Source: a virus. Taken from it: DNA of 64,000 bases. The notes under the pieces were generated by a model. It did not search any database and was not told where the DNA came from. It saw only the letters and a program-made list of their open reading frames with translations. Positions 34,132 to 42,620 of the stretch are shown here, one piece after another (the stretch's first letter is position 1; every line of letters begins with the position of its first letter). The translations under genes and the position numbers were made by a program. The stretch lies in the IMG/VR virus record IMGVR_UViG_3300009788_000098, positions 21,244 through 85,243 of that record. One strand, given 5' to 3'.

Positions 34132-35067
34132 CTAGATACCTATGTATCTGTCAAACCAGCTCATTGTAATTGCAGTATTCTCATTAATATTAGACCCGCT
34201 TACGTTAATTGTATTCAGCCCATCGGTGGCAGTGGGGTCAACCTCCAACCTGAAATTGGCTAAATCGCTATCAGTTGATAGAAAACCTATCAAGTTGTCT
34301 CCATTGTTGTCTACAACGGTTTTGTTTCCGAACTCCAAACTTATTGTTGCTATTACACCGGCATTAATTGTTGTGTTCAATTCTATTTTGGTGTTGATAG
34401 TGGCATTGGTAATAGATGGGTTCGTAATTGGCCCCGTGATGACAATAAGCGGAAATGTTTTGTACGTCCCAACTGTGGTAACACTTGTGCTCAATTGAAT
34501 ATCATCACTGTTAAACACAATTCCATCAGCGTCAAATGTTATCGGAAATACCAATTCGCCAAGTGCGACAAAGTTGACAAAACTTGCCGATTCCTGAATG
34601 GGGTTGAACAATACAGGATCGTGTGCAATAAACTGCACGACTGGCTGAACACTAAATTCATCCCATTTTGCCGGGTTGTCATTGAACTGTAGTCCACTGC
34701 TGATAAGAACATTCAAGTCGCGTTGCGAGTTATCGGGCAATCTTTTCCGCAATATTCCAGTAGCGAATTCTGTAAGTGATTGCCTGTTAGGGCGCGTGAC
34801 ATTCAGTAATTCGGCACGCATGTCCCAATACTCTTGCCGAGAACATCCGTTGTGTCTATGAATAAGCGTCAAAGTGCGTGGCTCAAGTACAAAGCCCAGT
34901 ACAGTTTCGCCATCTTGGAAAGGGCCACGTTGTGTTCTGTAATTGATGCGTGGTAGACCTAGCCCATTCGTTCCTGAGATAACGAATTTCTCCACACCAT
35001 CGCGAAACTTGTACATCTCGCCGTCTGGTGCAATATACTCATCAAATTCTACTAGGGGTTGTCTCAT
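34132..35067 (-). CDS. distal tail (Dit-like) protein
   Basis: 311 residues. The N-terminal domain (YKFRDGVEKFVISGTNGLGL, then GPFQDGETVLGFVLEPRTL) matches the siphovirus tail-component/Dit fold. The C-terminal beta part repeats TTINAGVIATIS-like strands. It follows the tape measure with a 4-base overlap, the normal Dit location. It links the tube end to the hub. Confidence 0.8.
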   Translation of the reverse strand: MRQPLVEFDEYIAPDGEMYKFRDGVEKFVISGTNGLGLPRINYRTQRGPFQDGETVLGFVLEPRTLTLIHRHNGCSRQEYWDMRAELLNVTRPNRQSLTEFATGILRKRLPDNSQRDLNVLISSGLQFNDNPAKWDEFSVQPVVQFIAHDPVLFNPIQESASFVNFVALGELVFPITFDADGIVFNSDDIQLSTSVTTVGTYKTFPLIVITGPITNPSITNATINTKIELNTTINAGVIATISLEFGNKTVVDNNGDNLIGFLSTDSDLANFRLEVDPTATDGLNTINVSGSNINENTAITMSWFDRYIGI

Positions 35068-37448
35068 AGTGCTGCCACCAATGCCATATCATCTACAATT
35101 TGTTGTGGCGATTGAAGCTTGAAATAGTTAGCGTTGATAGTGAAGGATGAACTTTTATCAACTGCGCCACCTGACGCGCCAGATGCAGGCATTACAGCTC
35201 CAGTTGCTTGTATAGTCTGCCCAGCCATGTTTACAATCGCATCATTAGCCATTGTTGTTGCATCCATTATGCCTTTAGCAAAACCTTTTACTATGTTTTG
35301 CCCGATTTCAGCAAACACTTTGGATGGAGAAGCTATGCCAAGTATATTTTTTATCCATTGTAATGAACCTAAAAACACAGACACAATTGAGTTCCAAAGT
35401 CCATGCAATTTGTCGAGTACTTTTATTTTGATAACATCCCACCAAAAAGCGGCATCATTTCGTATGGACGACCATATGCCGACCAAAAAACTTATTACCC
35501 CTGAGAGTACATTAACAGCATCGTTTCTAGCCTTTGCAGCCCATTGCACAACAGATGCGTGAATGCCTCTCCACCAATTATCTGCTCCTGTAATGACTTT
35601 ACTCCATATTGCAGCAAAAGAAGCGGGAAGAGTACTAAACAATGTTAGTAATTCTCTAATTGCAAATACTGAATTGTTAAATATTCCAATCCAAAACTGC
35701 TTGAATGATTCTTTTATAGCATCTTCTATTGCTTGCAATTGTACAAGAGTATTGAACACTTCTAGTATGACAGTGACGACATCTATTGCTGATGCAATTG
35801 CTCCAGTAATATCAGCGAACAAGTTAAATTCCGGGTTTACTATTCTTAATGTTTCTCCCAAGTTGCTAATTGCAGTAGTTAGACCAAGTAGCGAGGAAGC
35901 CATTGTATCAAATACTTGTGCAACTTCTTCATCACTTAACCCGAACATTTCTCCTATTTCGGCAAAAATGCGCGCAATACCCATTTCAGGGCCGAATTCA
36001 TCAAAAGTTGCTGTTATATTTGAAATAGCGTCTGATATTTCTCCTATTCCAAATGCAATACTAGCCGCAATATTAGCCATGACGAGTTGTATTCTAGCAG
36101 GTGTAAGTTCCCCAAATCCCAGTGCTACTGACACCTCGCTCAGAGCGGGAAGCAAATCGTCTCTGATAGAGTCTTTGATTGTAGTGATAAAGCGCGGAAC
36201 TTCTTGTGTCATTGCATCCAAAAAGCCAAATGAACTCTCAACGTCAATGCCAGACAAGTCCATGAACGCCTCAACCATGTTCAGGCCAACCTCTATTGCG
36301 AGGTCGCGGAACTGATTTTTGACAATCTGAATTTTGGATTGCATTGTATCAAAGCGAATATTAGCCTCACGTGTACGAGCCACATTATCAGCAACCGCTT
36401 GCTCCACGCCGATGAGGGCATCGGTAAGAATATCAGCATTGCCGGCCAATCCCAAGAAAGTTCTCAACTGCCTGATACTTGCTATCTGCAATTCGCCAAG
36501 AGTTATGGCAGCCCTAGAACCTTCTAATGAAACTCCTTGGATAAACTTGTCAAATGCCTGAACCGGGTCTGCTCTCCAGGCTGTAGCGAATTCATTTGCA
36601 CTCATACCTGCAACCTCGGCAAATGCTTGCATCATCTCCCCGCCTTCTGCCACAGCGGTATTTATCTTGATTAATGCTATAGCAATAGCAGAACCACCAG
36701 CTTCAGTTTGAATACCAGCACGCAACATAGCTGCGGAAAGAGCAAGCGCATCGGCTTCAGTTCCACCAACAATCGCCATTGCGCCTGCAATGTTTTTTGA
36801 ACCGAGCAGAATTCTATCTTCGGCTACACCAAAGTTATTGCCCAAGAATATCAACCCAGATGATGTTCTATCTATAGAATCGACTAATTCATCCCCTGTG
36901 GCCCCAAACACAGTAGCCAACTGTGCCAATCCTACAGCGGCTTCCTCTGCAGTCAACTTAGTAGCTACGCCGACTTCAGCGATGATTTTTGTAAATTTGG
37001 GAATGTCTTTGGCAACAACGTTAAACTGCCCACCTATCGCCGCAATATCGGCAAGTTCTTCAACTGTGAGCGGCACTTGCTTAGACAGATCACGAAGTCC
37101 TTGAAACACTTCCTCGCCCAACCCAGTAAGGGCAAATATGCCAGTACCCAAATCTTGTGTTGTTTTCAGAACACCAGCAAACGCACTCTCAACACTAATG
37201 GCAGATGCAACTGACAACTTTCCAAGGTTGAGAATTGCTTTGCCCATAAGTTCAACTGCGTCTGTAACTACTTGCGCTGCAAACTCAATAGGTGCAAGAG
37301 CAAGATCAAACGCTTTGAAAGCGACAGCAGCAGTAAGACCGGCAATACCACCGCTGGCAAGTGCTCTGTTCATACTGCCCATGCCAGAAATGAACTTGCC
37401 AAGTCCTCTTATCTCTGCTATTGCGCCTACTGGGGTGAAGTTTGCCAT
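35064..37448 (-). CDS. tail tape-measure protein
   Basis: 794 residues, alanine-rich and helical, with several hydrophobic segments in the middle and C-terminal parts. The region LTVEELADIAAIGGQFNV, FTKIIAEVGVATKLTAEEAA and the SPSKVFAEIGQNIVKGFAKG box are hallmarks of TP901-type tape measures. It sets tail length; at about 0.15 nm per residue the tail would be near 120 nm. It follows the two-frame chaperone gene. Confidence 0.93.
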   Translation of the reverse strand: MANFTPVGAIAEIRGLGKFISGMGSMNRALASGGIAGLTAAVAFKAFDLALAPIEFAAQVVTDAVELMGKAILNLGKLSVASAISVESAFAGVLKTTQDLGTGIFALTGLGEEVFQGLRDLSKQVPLTVEELADIAAIGGQFNVVAKDIPKFTKIIAEVGVATKLTAEEAAVGLAQLATVFGATGDELVDSIDRTSSGLIFLGNNFGVAEDRILLGSKNIAGAMAIVGGTEADALALSAAMLRAGIQTEAGGSAIAIALIKINTAVAEGGEMMQAFAEVAGMSANEFATAWRADPVQAFDKFIQGVSLEGSRAAITLGELQIASIRQLRTFLGLAGNADILTDALIGVEQAVADNVARTREANIRFDTMQSKIQIVKNQFRDLAIEVGLNMVEAFMDLSGIDVESSFGFLDAMTQEVPRFITTIKDSIRDDLLPALSEVSVALGFGELTPARIQLVMANIAASIAFGIGEISDAISNITATFDEFGPEMGIARIFAEIGEMFGLSDEEVAQVFDTMASSLLGLTTAISNLGETLRIVNPEFNLFADITGAIASAIDVVTVILEVFNTLVQLQAIEDAIKESFKQFWIGIFNNSVFAIRELLTLFSTLPASFAAIWSKVITGADNWWRGIHASVVQWAAKARNDAVNVLSGVISFLVGIWSSIRNDAAFWWDVIKIKVLDKLHGLWNSIVSVFLGSLQWIKNILGIASPSKVFAEIGQNIVKGFAKGIMDATTMANDAIVNMAGQTIQATGAVMPASGASGGAVDKSSSFTINANYFKLQSPQQIVDDMALVAAL

Positions 37449-37449
37449 A

Positions 37450-37716
37450 CTATCTCTTCTTGCGCTTGCTGTCTGCTTTCATCTTTTTATTTTGTGCGTC
37501 TTGAGCATGGTTTTCAATTAGCCCATGCAAGCGATATCGTGCTATTACATTCGCTTTGAGCCATATCGGATAATCGCCCGCTTCCCATCTCTCTATGTCT
37601 AGTCTAGCACTGATGCAGGCTTCGTATTCCTCAAAGTACATTGAATAAGTAATACCTGTATTGACTCTGCCGAGAATATGAGCATCTTCAATCGGGTCGC
37701 CATGTCTACGAACGTT
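37450..37716 (-). CDS. tail assembly chaperone, frameshift extension
   Basis: 89 codons open in the +1 frame relative to the 38245 gene, from the slippery region to the stop. The ATG at 37641 could start a 63-residue protein, but the frame is open and coding-like upstream of it (RRHGDPIEDAHILGRVNTGI). The layout fits the G-T type extension that binds the tape measure. The tail is lysine-rich (KKMKADSKRKKR). Confidence 0.65.
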   Translation of the reverse strand, partial: NVRRHGDPIEDAHILGRVNTGITYSMYFEEYEACISARLDIERWEAGDYPIWLKANVIARYRLHGLIENHAQDAQNKKMKADSKRKKR

Positions 37717-38245
37717 GAAAGGATTCTATTGCGTTATCTACATCCTCCTGTTTCAGTGCGGCCATTGCGCTGAGGCGGAGAATAATATCGGCATTGGCTA
37801 TTACGTACTTCTTATACCAGAACTCTCGTTCGTACTCATCCTCTGGATCGCGGTCAACCAACTTTATAAGTTTCAGATTGTGCAACCATCCATCATCTTC
37901 TGAAATGTCAGATAGCAACTCAATCCCGAACAGTACTACCGCGTCCAAGCCAACTTGCTCCAGTTTTACCTCATAGTCTTTCATTGCTTGTGCGTAGTCG
38001 GGACACATTGGGTTTTCCATGTACTTTGTTGGATCATCGGGCGCGTCTGGGTGTGGAACGAGAGGTATTTGCGGTTCTGGTATTCGCAACTGTGCCTCTC
38101 GCACTACGTAAGAAGCAACAGGATGCAACTTCACCTGTACCCCGCTGGAAAGCGTGATAATAGCATCCTGTGCTTGGTCATGTTCTTTCTTGACTGCTAC
38201 AACCGGATTGGTTGTTGGTTTATTATTCAATTGTTTGTCGTTCAT
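37706..38245 (-). CDS. tail assembly chaperone (G-like)
   Basis: 179 residues. Located between the tail-tube gene and the tape measure, the classical place for lambda G-like chaperones. Acidic (IELLSDISEDDGWLHNLKLI, DRDPEDEYEREFWYKK). The reading frame ends in TTT-CAA-CGT-TCG-TAG; a +1 slip at TTT-C would enter the 37450 frame. Confidence 0.75.
   Translation of the reverse strand: MNDKQLNNKPTTNPVVAVKKEHDQAQDAIITLSSGVQVKLHPVASYVVREAQLRIPEPQIPLVPHPDAPDDPTKYMENPMCPDYAQAMKDYEVKLEQVGLDAVVLFGIELLSDISEDDGWLHNLKLIKLVDRDPEDEYEREFWYKKYVIANADIILRLSAMAALKQEDVDNAIESFQRS
37717..37720 (-). other. putative +1 programmed frameshift site
   Basis: On the minus strand the mRNA reads UCC-UUU-CAA-CGU-UCG-UAG. 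tRNA-Phe can move from UUU to UUC (+1) just before the stop. The +1 frame is blocked by a TAG shortly upstream (CAATAG) and open downstream, so the shift must happen in this 20-base window. A -2 shift would give the same frame. Confidence 0.6.
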
Positions 38246-38313
38246 TTGTTATACTCCTCTCGGTGTGAGATTAGCCCCTTGCTAGGGGATTATTGTTGTT
38301 TGGTCAGTAATGG

Positions 38314-39822
38314 TTAGTCGCCACCAATTACGATGAACCCATCCGTTGCATCAAATCCCAGACCGAAGCCTGCGACGAAATCAACATCAAACGGGCACAC
38401 AACCAGGGCGTTAATCCTGTCGTTATTGGGCATAGCATTGGCTGCTCCACGAGGGGTCAGCGTCCAGCTGTTTCCGCCATCAATACTAACGTAGATTTCA
38501 CCTTTGGTATCAACTGTTGCAGCGACCCACATAACGCTATCAGATGACATAGCAATGTCAGTGATTGCAGTCGGGGCTACGCCAGGCAACGTGATTGCTA
38601 CCCAAGGTGATATGCCTGCGTCCAGTGTGTAAGCAAACGTGCCATCATCTGCACCTGCAAACCACTCGACTTCAGACTTGACTAAGATAGCAAGTAGGTC
38701 AGTACCCCAACCAACAGGTGATTGCAATACTTGGCCGACTATATCATTGTCAATGGTTACAATCGTGCCATCTTCACCAACAGCGACTGCGAACTCGTCA
38801 GAGAGCAGGTCAACGTCTAGTAACCTGCCAGTTGTCGCTATGCCAGCATCAACAACTACTACACCGGCTGGGGGATTGGTGATTTTGTACACATAACCAC
38901 TGTTACCAACAATGTAGCCAACATTGCCCACGCTGTCAATAGCCTCAGGTGCTCCACCGACTACGTAGCCAGCAGTTGATTGCACCCAATCAGGGTCTTG
39001 GATACCGTCTAACTCATCGGCATCCACAATGTGCATCTCGTCAGCGGCAATAGCTACTATCACTACTGCATATCCGGCAACGCACGCTATACCTACAGGG
39101 CTGTTTGCGACCTCAACGGTATCTATGTCTTCCATATACCATGTCGATCCACCATCAAGAGTGTAGATAATCTGAGATGGTGTTCCGGCAGAGCCGCCTT
39201 CTGTCAACGTAATACCCATGAACTTCTGGCAACCGTCTGATAGTTCTGCACACTCGCCGCAAGACGGATTGTCACACCGCGCAGCATCTACTACCTCATT
39301 GATTATGCCACCGGGGGTGCGGTCTGCATACTTGACTGGAACGTACTCATACGCTCTAATTCCTGAGATATCAATGGTTTCGTCAACTTTGGAATTCTCA
39401 CCTGGTTCAAGTGTACCCAATGGGTCTGTAGAATAAGACTCAAAGGTTACTGCTTCCCAAATCAGGGCCTTCTCAAAATCATTGAAGACGCCAGGAGCAG
39501 CACAATTGCCAAGGTGTAGCTGAACGTCGTGAGCACATTTGCGCATAGCAAGCGTCAATACTCTGCTCTTGACATCACGGGGGTAGCGACCCATCAAACT
39601 GGTTGACGGACGCTCTTCCTCATCACGAACTGAGCCTGTTTCAATGAAGTCTCCATAGCGGTCTTTGCTCGGTTCATAAATCGGGGTTGTGCCACCAAAG
39701 TTCTTTTCCATCCCTTCCATTTTCAGGTAGTACAGGAATTCAGGTTCACGATCTGCGCGCGCACGACCTTCTATGATCCAAACTCTAGTGAATGCACTTG
39801 CGAGGGGGTTTCTTTTACCCAT
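38314..39822 (-). CDS. major tail-tube-type protein fused to a beta-propeller
   Basis: 502 residues; start MGKRNPLASAFTRVW. The first 170 residues lie where the tail-tube protein is expected (directly before the chaperone) and read like a tube domain. A cysteine patch (CDNPSCGECAEL) follows. The rest is a repeated blade pattern with BNR-like Asp boxes such as YTLDGGSTWY and VSIDGGNSWT, and repeated GYVVGGAP/GYIVGNSG strands, like Ycf48/sialidase propellers. It probably displays carbohydrate-binding propellers along the tail. Confidence 0.75.
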   Translation of the reverse strand: MGKRNPLASAFTRVWIIEGRARADREPEFLYYLKMEGMEKNFGGTTPIYEPSKDRYGDFIETGSVRDEEERPSTSLMGRYPRDVKSRVLTLAMRKCAHDVQLHLGNCAAPGVFNDFEKALIWEAVTFESYSTDPLGTLEPGENSKVDETIDISGIRAYEYVPVKYADRTPGGIINEVVDAARCDNPSCGECAELSDGCQKFMGITLTEGGSAGTPSQIIYTLDGGSTWYMEDIDTVEVANSPVGIACVAGYAVVIVAIAADEMHIVDADELDGIQDPDWVQSTAGYVVGGAPEAIDSVGNVGYIVGNSGYVYKITNPPAGVVVVDAGIATTGRLLDVDLLSDEFAVAVGEDGTIVTIDNDIVGQVLQSPVGWGTDLLAILVKSEVEWFAGADDGTFAYTLDAGISPWVAITLPGVAPTAITDIAMSSDSVMWVAATVDTKGEIYVSIDGGNSWTLTPRGAANAMPNNDRINALVVCPFDVDFVAGFGLGFDATDGFIVIGGD

Positions 39823-39830
39823 TAGTCCTC

Positions 39831-40112
39831 CTATTTATTCTCTTTGTACATATTGGATATCCTGCGGGTGACGATCTGTTGGACAGCACTCCGTAACAGA
39901 TTATAGCCACCGGCTTGCAGGTCATCGAGGCTAATGAGACCTCGTTGAACAAGTAGATTGTTCAGTTCTTTCATCATTTCAACACAATCAATCTCGGCAA
40001 GGTCAGGCGGGTTGCATGGCACTCCCTTATGTGCGTCTAACGATGACATCCCGTCCTTAACCCAAGACTGTCGTAACCAACCATTTTCATCTTCGTAAAT
40101 TGTCAATCTCAT
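39831..40112 (-). CDS. 93-residue head-tail region protein
   Basis: MRLTIYEDENGWLRQSWVKD, then mostly helix. It lies between the connector-type protein and the tail tube, where tail-completion and head-tail joining proteins are usually found. No family recognised. Confidence 0.6.
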   Translation of the reverse strand: MRLTIYEDENGWLRQSWVKDGMSSLDAHKGVPCNPPDLAEIDCVEMMKELNNLLVQRGLISLDDLQAGGYNLLRSAVQQIVTRRISNMYKENK

Positions 40113-40124
40113 CTCGCATCCTTC

Positions 40125-41486
40125 CTACGCCGCAACTGCACTCACTCGCAGTAGTCTAGGGCGCATATTGTGCAAACTTCGATACACCTCTACCTCTCCT
40201 TGGCGCGTGCCAAAGGGGTTGTTCAGTATTTCAGGGGGCGTAAATATAACGTTTACATCGCCGCCCGACTCGGCAAGGTTGCGTGAGTAATAGGTAACTG
40301 CCTGTGCTATAGGCTGAATTGGTCTTGCTTCTCCGCCACACGGCATACGGGCTGTTGCTAGGTGAGCGATGTTGCGTGCTAGTGCTCTATCTAGTTCTGT
40401 ACAGTTTCTCTCGTTCAGCCAGTTCTGGTTCAGTTCGCCACATTTGTACCATATTTTGACAGCATCAGGTTCGCGACACTCAGTCCAGTTTACTTTCTCC
40501 CACTGGGAGTTGGTTGTGCTGTAATCCGCAGGCGAGAGTGACACAAAGCCACCCTCGGCATCGCGAACTGTCAGACAACCGTCTTGAGCAATGAGTGAAC
40601 AGGATGTGCAACCTATGCCCCCACAAGCCGTGCAACATATCGGGCTAACGCCACCACCTTCGTGTTCCCAGAGGAACTGAGCACTGTTCTCTGTGCTATC
40701 TGTGTACTCTCGGCGTACTTCAACCTCATCAACGTAGCTTGCTGCTGGGGTTGCGTCTATGGCTGTTACTTGCCCCTTGGGAATAGCGTCCCACAGAGAG
40801 GGGAGGATCATCTTCCAGCTCTCAACTGTGATTGTTGCAATGCCACCTGTGATTGCCACTGAGCGCAACGGGCGTATCTCCCATGCTGGGTCGCCGCTGT
40901 GGTTTGCAAAGTACAATCGTAGTTCACAGGGGTCTGTTGCAGTTACCGTCTGGGTGATAGTTGCTAACGAGTTCCATCCATCAGTAGCCGTAGCCATTGA
41001 GTATACGAGTACAGAAGTTGCTGGGCCGAGGAGTACGGGTGTGCCTTCCAAGTCCGCATTACGTCTGCCACCAGCAATTATCTTGCCCCAGTTGGTCTTT
41101 ACGCCTTTCATCTGTCCATGAGCACCGACACCCCCACCGTAGAGTTCTACACGGTTCTCACGGGGATATTTGTGATATTCTTGTGAAATCCACACAGGAG
41201 AAGGCCAGTAGCCCAGAAATTCTGCAATGTCGTACTCAGCTTGTTGAATTATGCGTGCTAAGTCCTCTCGACTTATATTGCCAGGATTTTGGTAGCCGAA
41301 CTGTTTCCAGATAGGTCGTCCATCTACCATGTCCCCTGCGCCAGCGGCGATGTTGACACCGTAACTCGTGAACGGTTCTGGGGAGACCTGAGGAAGTCGC
41401 GCACCGTTGAAATGCAACGGGTTCAGCCCCATAATCTGCGCGTATGTGTCTAGCGGTAAGAGTGTGTATATATCTGCTCGCGCCAT
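40125..41486 (-). CDS. head-tail connector/virion structural protein with cysteine cluster
   Basis: 453 residues. The N-terminal half (LARIIQQAEYDIAEFLGYWP) resembles gp6-type head-tail connectors. A dense cysteine motif, PICCTACGGIGCTSCSL, at about residue 282 suggests a structural zinc or disulfide knot. Remainder beta-rich. Probably joins capsid and tail. The insertion of a metal knuckle is unusual. Confidence 0.6.
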   Translation of the reverse strand: MARADIYTLLPLDTYAQIMGLNPLHFNGARLPQVSPEPFTSYGVNIAAGAGDMVDGRPIWKQFGYQNPGNISREDLARIIQQAEYDIAEFLGYWPSPVWISQEYHKYPRENRVELYGGGVGAHGQMKGVKTNWGKIIAGGRRNADLEGTPVLLGPATSVLVYSMATATDGWNSLATITQTVTATDPCELRLYFANHSGDPAWEIRPLRSVAITGGIATITVESWKMILPSLWDAIPKGQVTAIDATPAASYVDEVEVRREYTDSTENSAQFLWEHEGGGVSPICCTACGGIGCTSCSLIAQDGCLTVRDAEGGFVSLSPADYSTTNSQWEKVNWTECREPDAVKIWYKCGELNQNWLNERNCTELDRALARNIAHLATARMPCGGEARPIQPIAQAVTYYSRNLAESGGDVNVIFTPPEILNNPFGTRQGEVEVYRSLHNMRPRLLRVSAVAA

Positions 41487-41488
41487 TG

Positions 41489-41800
41489 TTACTCCACAAT
41501 TGATTCAACTATAATTGCGACTGTGCTGAGTGCAAACGGTATACAGAACAAAACTGTTGCTTCAGGAAAACGAGCGTAAGCAATGGTAACTATAACTCCA
41601 AACCATATACTGTTGCACCAAATACATGTCAATCCTTTAGCAAACTGGTTTCTACCATACGGTTTACTTTCTTCATCGTACTCAACACCAACAAGATGCC
41701 GAAACTTCTCAAATACCTCATAAGGGCCATCCTCGTGAGCTACCAGAGAAGAAATTCGCCATACAGCCAGTGCAATTAGAATAAACATGACAAATTTCAT
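41489..41800 (-). CDS. DUF1360-like membrane protein
   Basis: 103 residues from MKFVMFILIALAVWRISSLV. EDGPYEVFEKFRHLVG then LTCIWCNSIWFGV is the DUF1360 pattern, with a CxxC near the second helix. Two or three membrane segments. The same family occurs in phages and Bacillus spore-coat operons; role unknown. It sits behind a promoter, leader and terminator. Confidence 0.7.
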   Translation of the reverse strand: MKFVMFILIALAVWRISSLVAHEDGPYEVFEKFRHLVGVEYDEESKPYGRNQFAKGLTCIWCNSIWFGVIVTIAYARFPEATVLFCIPFALSTVAIIVESIVE

Positions 41801-41829
41801 CTTAATAGTCCAAATTACAATCAAAAAAA

Positions 41830-41881
41830 ACCGAGTGTGCTTCCTGCACGCTCGGTGTGAACGTTATATTTCTATTCAGTT
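41830..41881 (-). terminator. leader with intrinsic terminator (attenuator-like)
   Basis: On the minus strand the order is AACTGAATAGAA (41881-41870), TAACGTTCAC (41866-41857), then an 11-bp hairpin (41856-41846 with 41840-41830, one wobble, 5-base loop) and an eight-T run. It ends about 30 bases before the gene at 41800. The same two 5' blocks precede the terminator at 52045-52080. Confidence 0.8.
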
Positions 41882-41899
41882 GTCTGTTCAACTGTCTGT

Positions 41900-41928
41900 A
41901 TTATAGCACCATTGGTGCAAATATTCAA
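41900..41928 (-). promoter_or_regulatory. minus-strand promoter before the attenuator
   Basis: TTGAAT at 41928-41923, 17-base spacer, TATAAT at 41905-41900. Transcription would start near 41893 and reach the terminator after about 50 bases. It lies between the methyltransferase stop and the connector block. Confidence 0.75.
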
Positions 41929-41936
41929 GGATGAAA

Positions 41937-42620
41937 TCAGAATAAGAGTGGTTGCATCTGCGCTTCTGCTATGCGTTTTTGGGCTATGTCAAAGTAGTCG
42001 GGGTCAATTTCGATGCCAATAAACTTACGATTATGCTTAACTGAGGCCACACCTGCTGAGCATGAACCCATTGTGAAATCTAATACCGTATCGCCAATTT
42101 CTGTGCTGTCAAGTATCAGCTTTTCTATCAGCGGAACGGGTTTCTCGTTTGGATGTAGCAAGTCATTAGGCATAACCCGTCGCTGATTTATAATTGTTCT
42201 TGGTCTCTTTCGGGGAAAGACAAATCCATCTTTAATGGCAAACAGTATGCTTTCATGTTGCGGGGCATATTCACTATTTAAGTCGCCCATGCCATGAACA
42301 ATCTTATTCCATATAATTTGTGATTTTACATCAAATCCCGATGAAACAATCTCATTTAGAAATGCTTGTTGCTTATCCCATCTGTAAAATACATAGATAG
42401 CTTTTCTTGTTATTCTATAAGCATCTTTTCCCCACCCCAAAAACGGTTCTTTATCATTCCTTATCTTGGGTTTCCACTGCGTTTTGTCAGAGCGCCTGGC
42501 GCTCTGATAGTCTATTCCGTAAGGAGGGTCTACGATTGTCACGTCTGCGGAATTATCAGACATGTTTTGCATAATATCTAAACAGTCACCCAAATGCAGC
42601 TGACAGCTGTTTTCTATCAC
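41937..42620 (-). CDS. DNA methyltransferase (N6-A/N4-C) with altered SAM motif
   Basis: 227 residues, GTG start overlapping the end of the triple glycosyltransferase gene. Motif IV DPPYG is at residues 31-35. Motif I reads DFTMGSCSAGVA, where paralogues have GSGTTG. Tail AQMQPLLF as in the plus-strand copies. The changed glycine may weaken SAM binding, or the enzyme may have adapted. Part of the minus-strand glycosylation block. Confidence 0.85.
   Translation of the reverse strand: MIENSCQLHLGDCLDIMQNMSDNSADVTIVDPPYGIDYQSARRSDKTQWKPKIRNDKEPFLGWGKDAYRITRKAIYVFYRWDKQQAFLNEIVSSGFDVKSQIIWNKIVHGMGDLNSEYAPQHESILFAIKDGFVFPRKRPRTIINQRRVMPNDLLHPNEKPVPLIEKLILDSTEIGDTVLDFTMGSCSAGVASVKHNRKFIGIEIDPDYFDIAQKRIAEAQMQPLLF

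Noticed and set aside
35563-36315. Long plus-strand frame opposite the tape measure
   Set aside because: It is antisense to a clear tape-measure gene, has no ribosome site, and its composition mirrors the alanine-rich sense strand.
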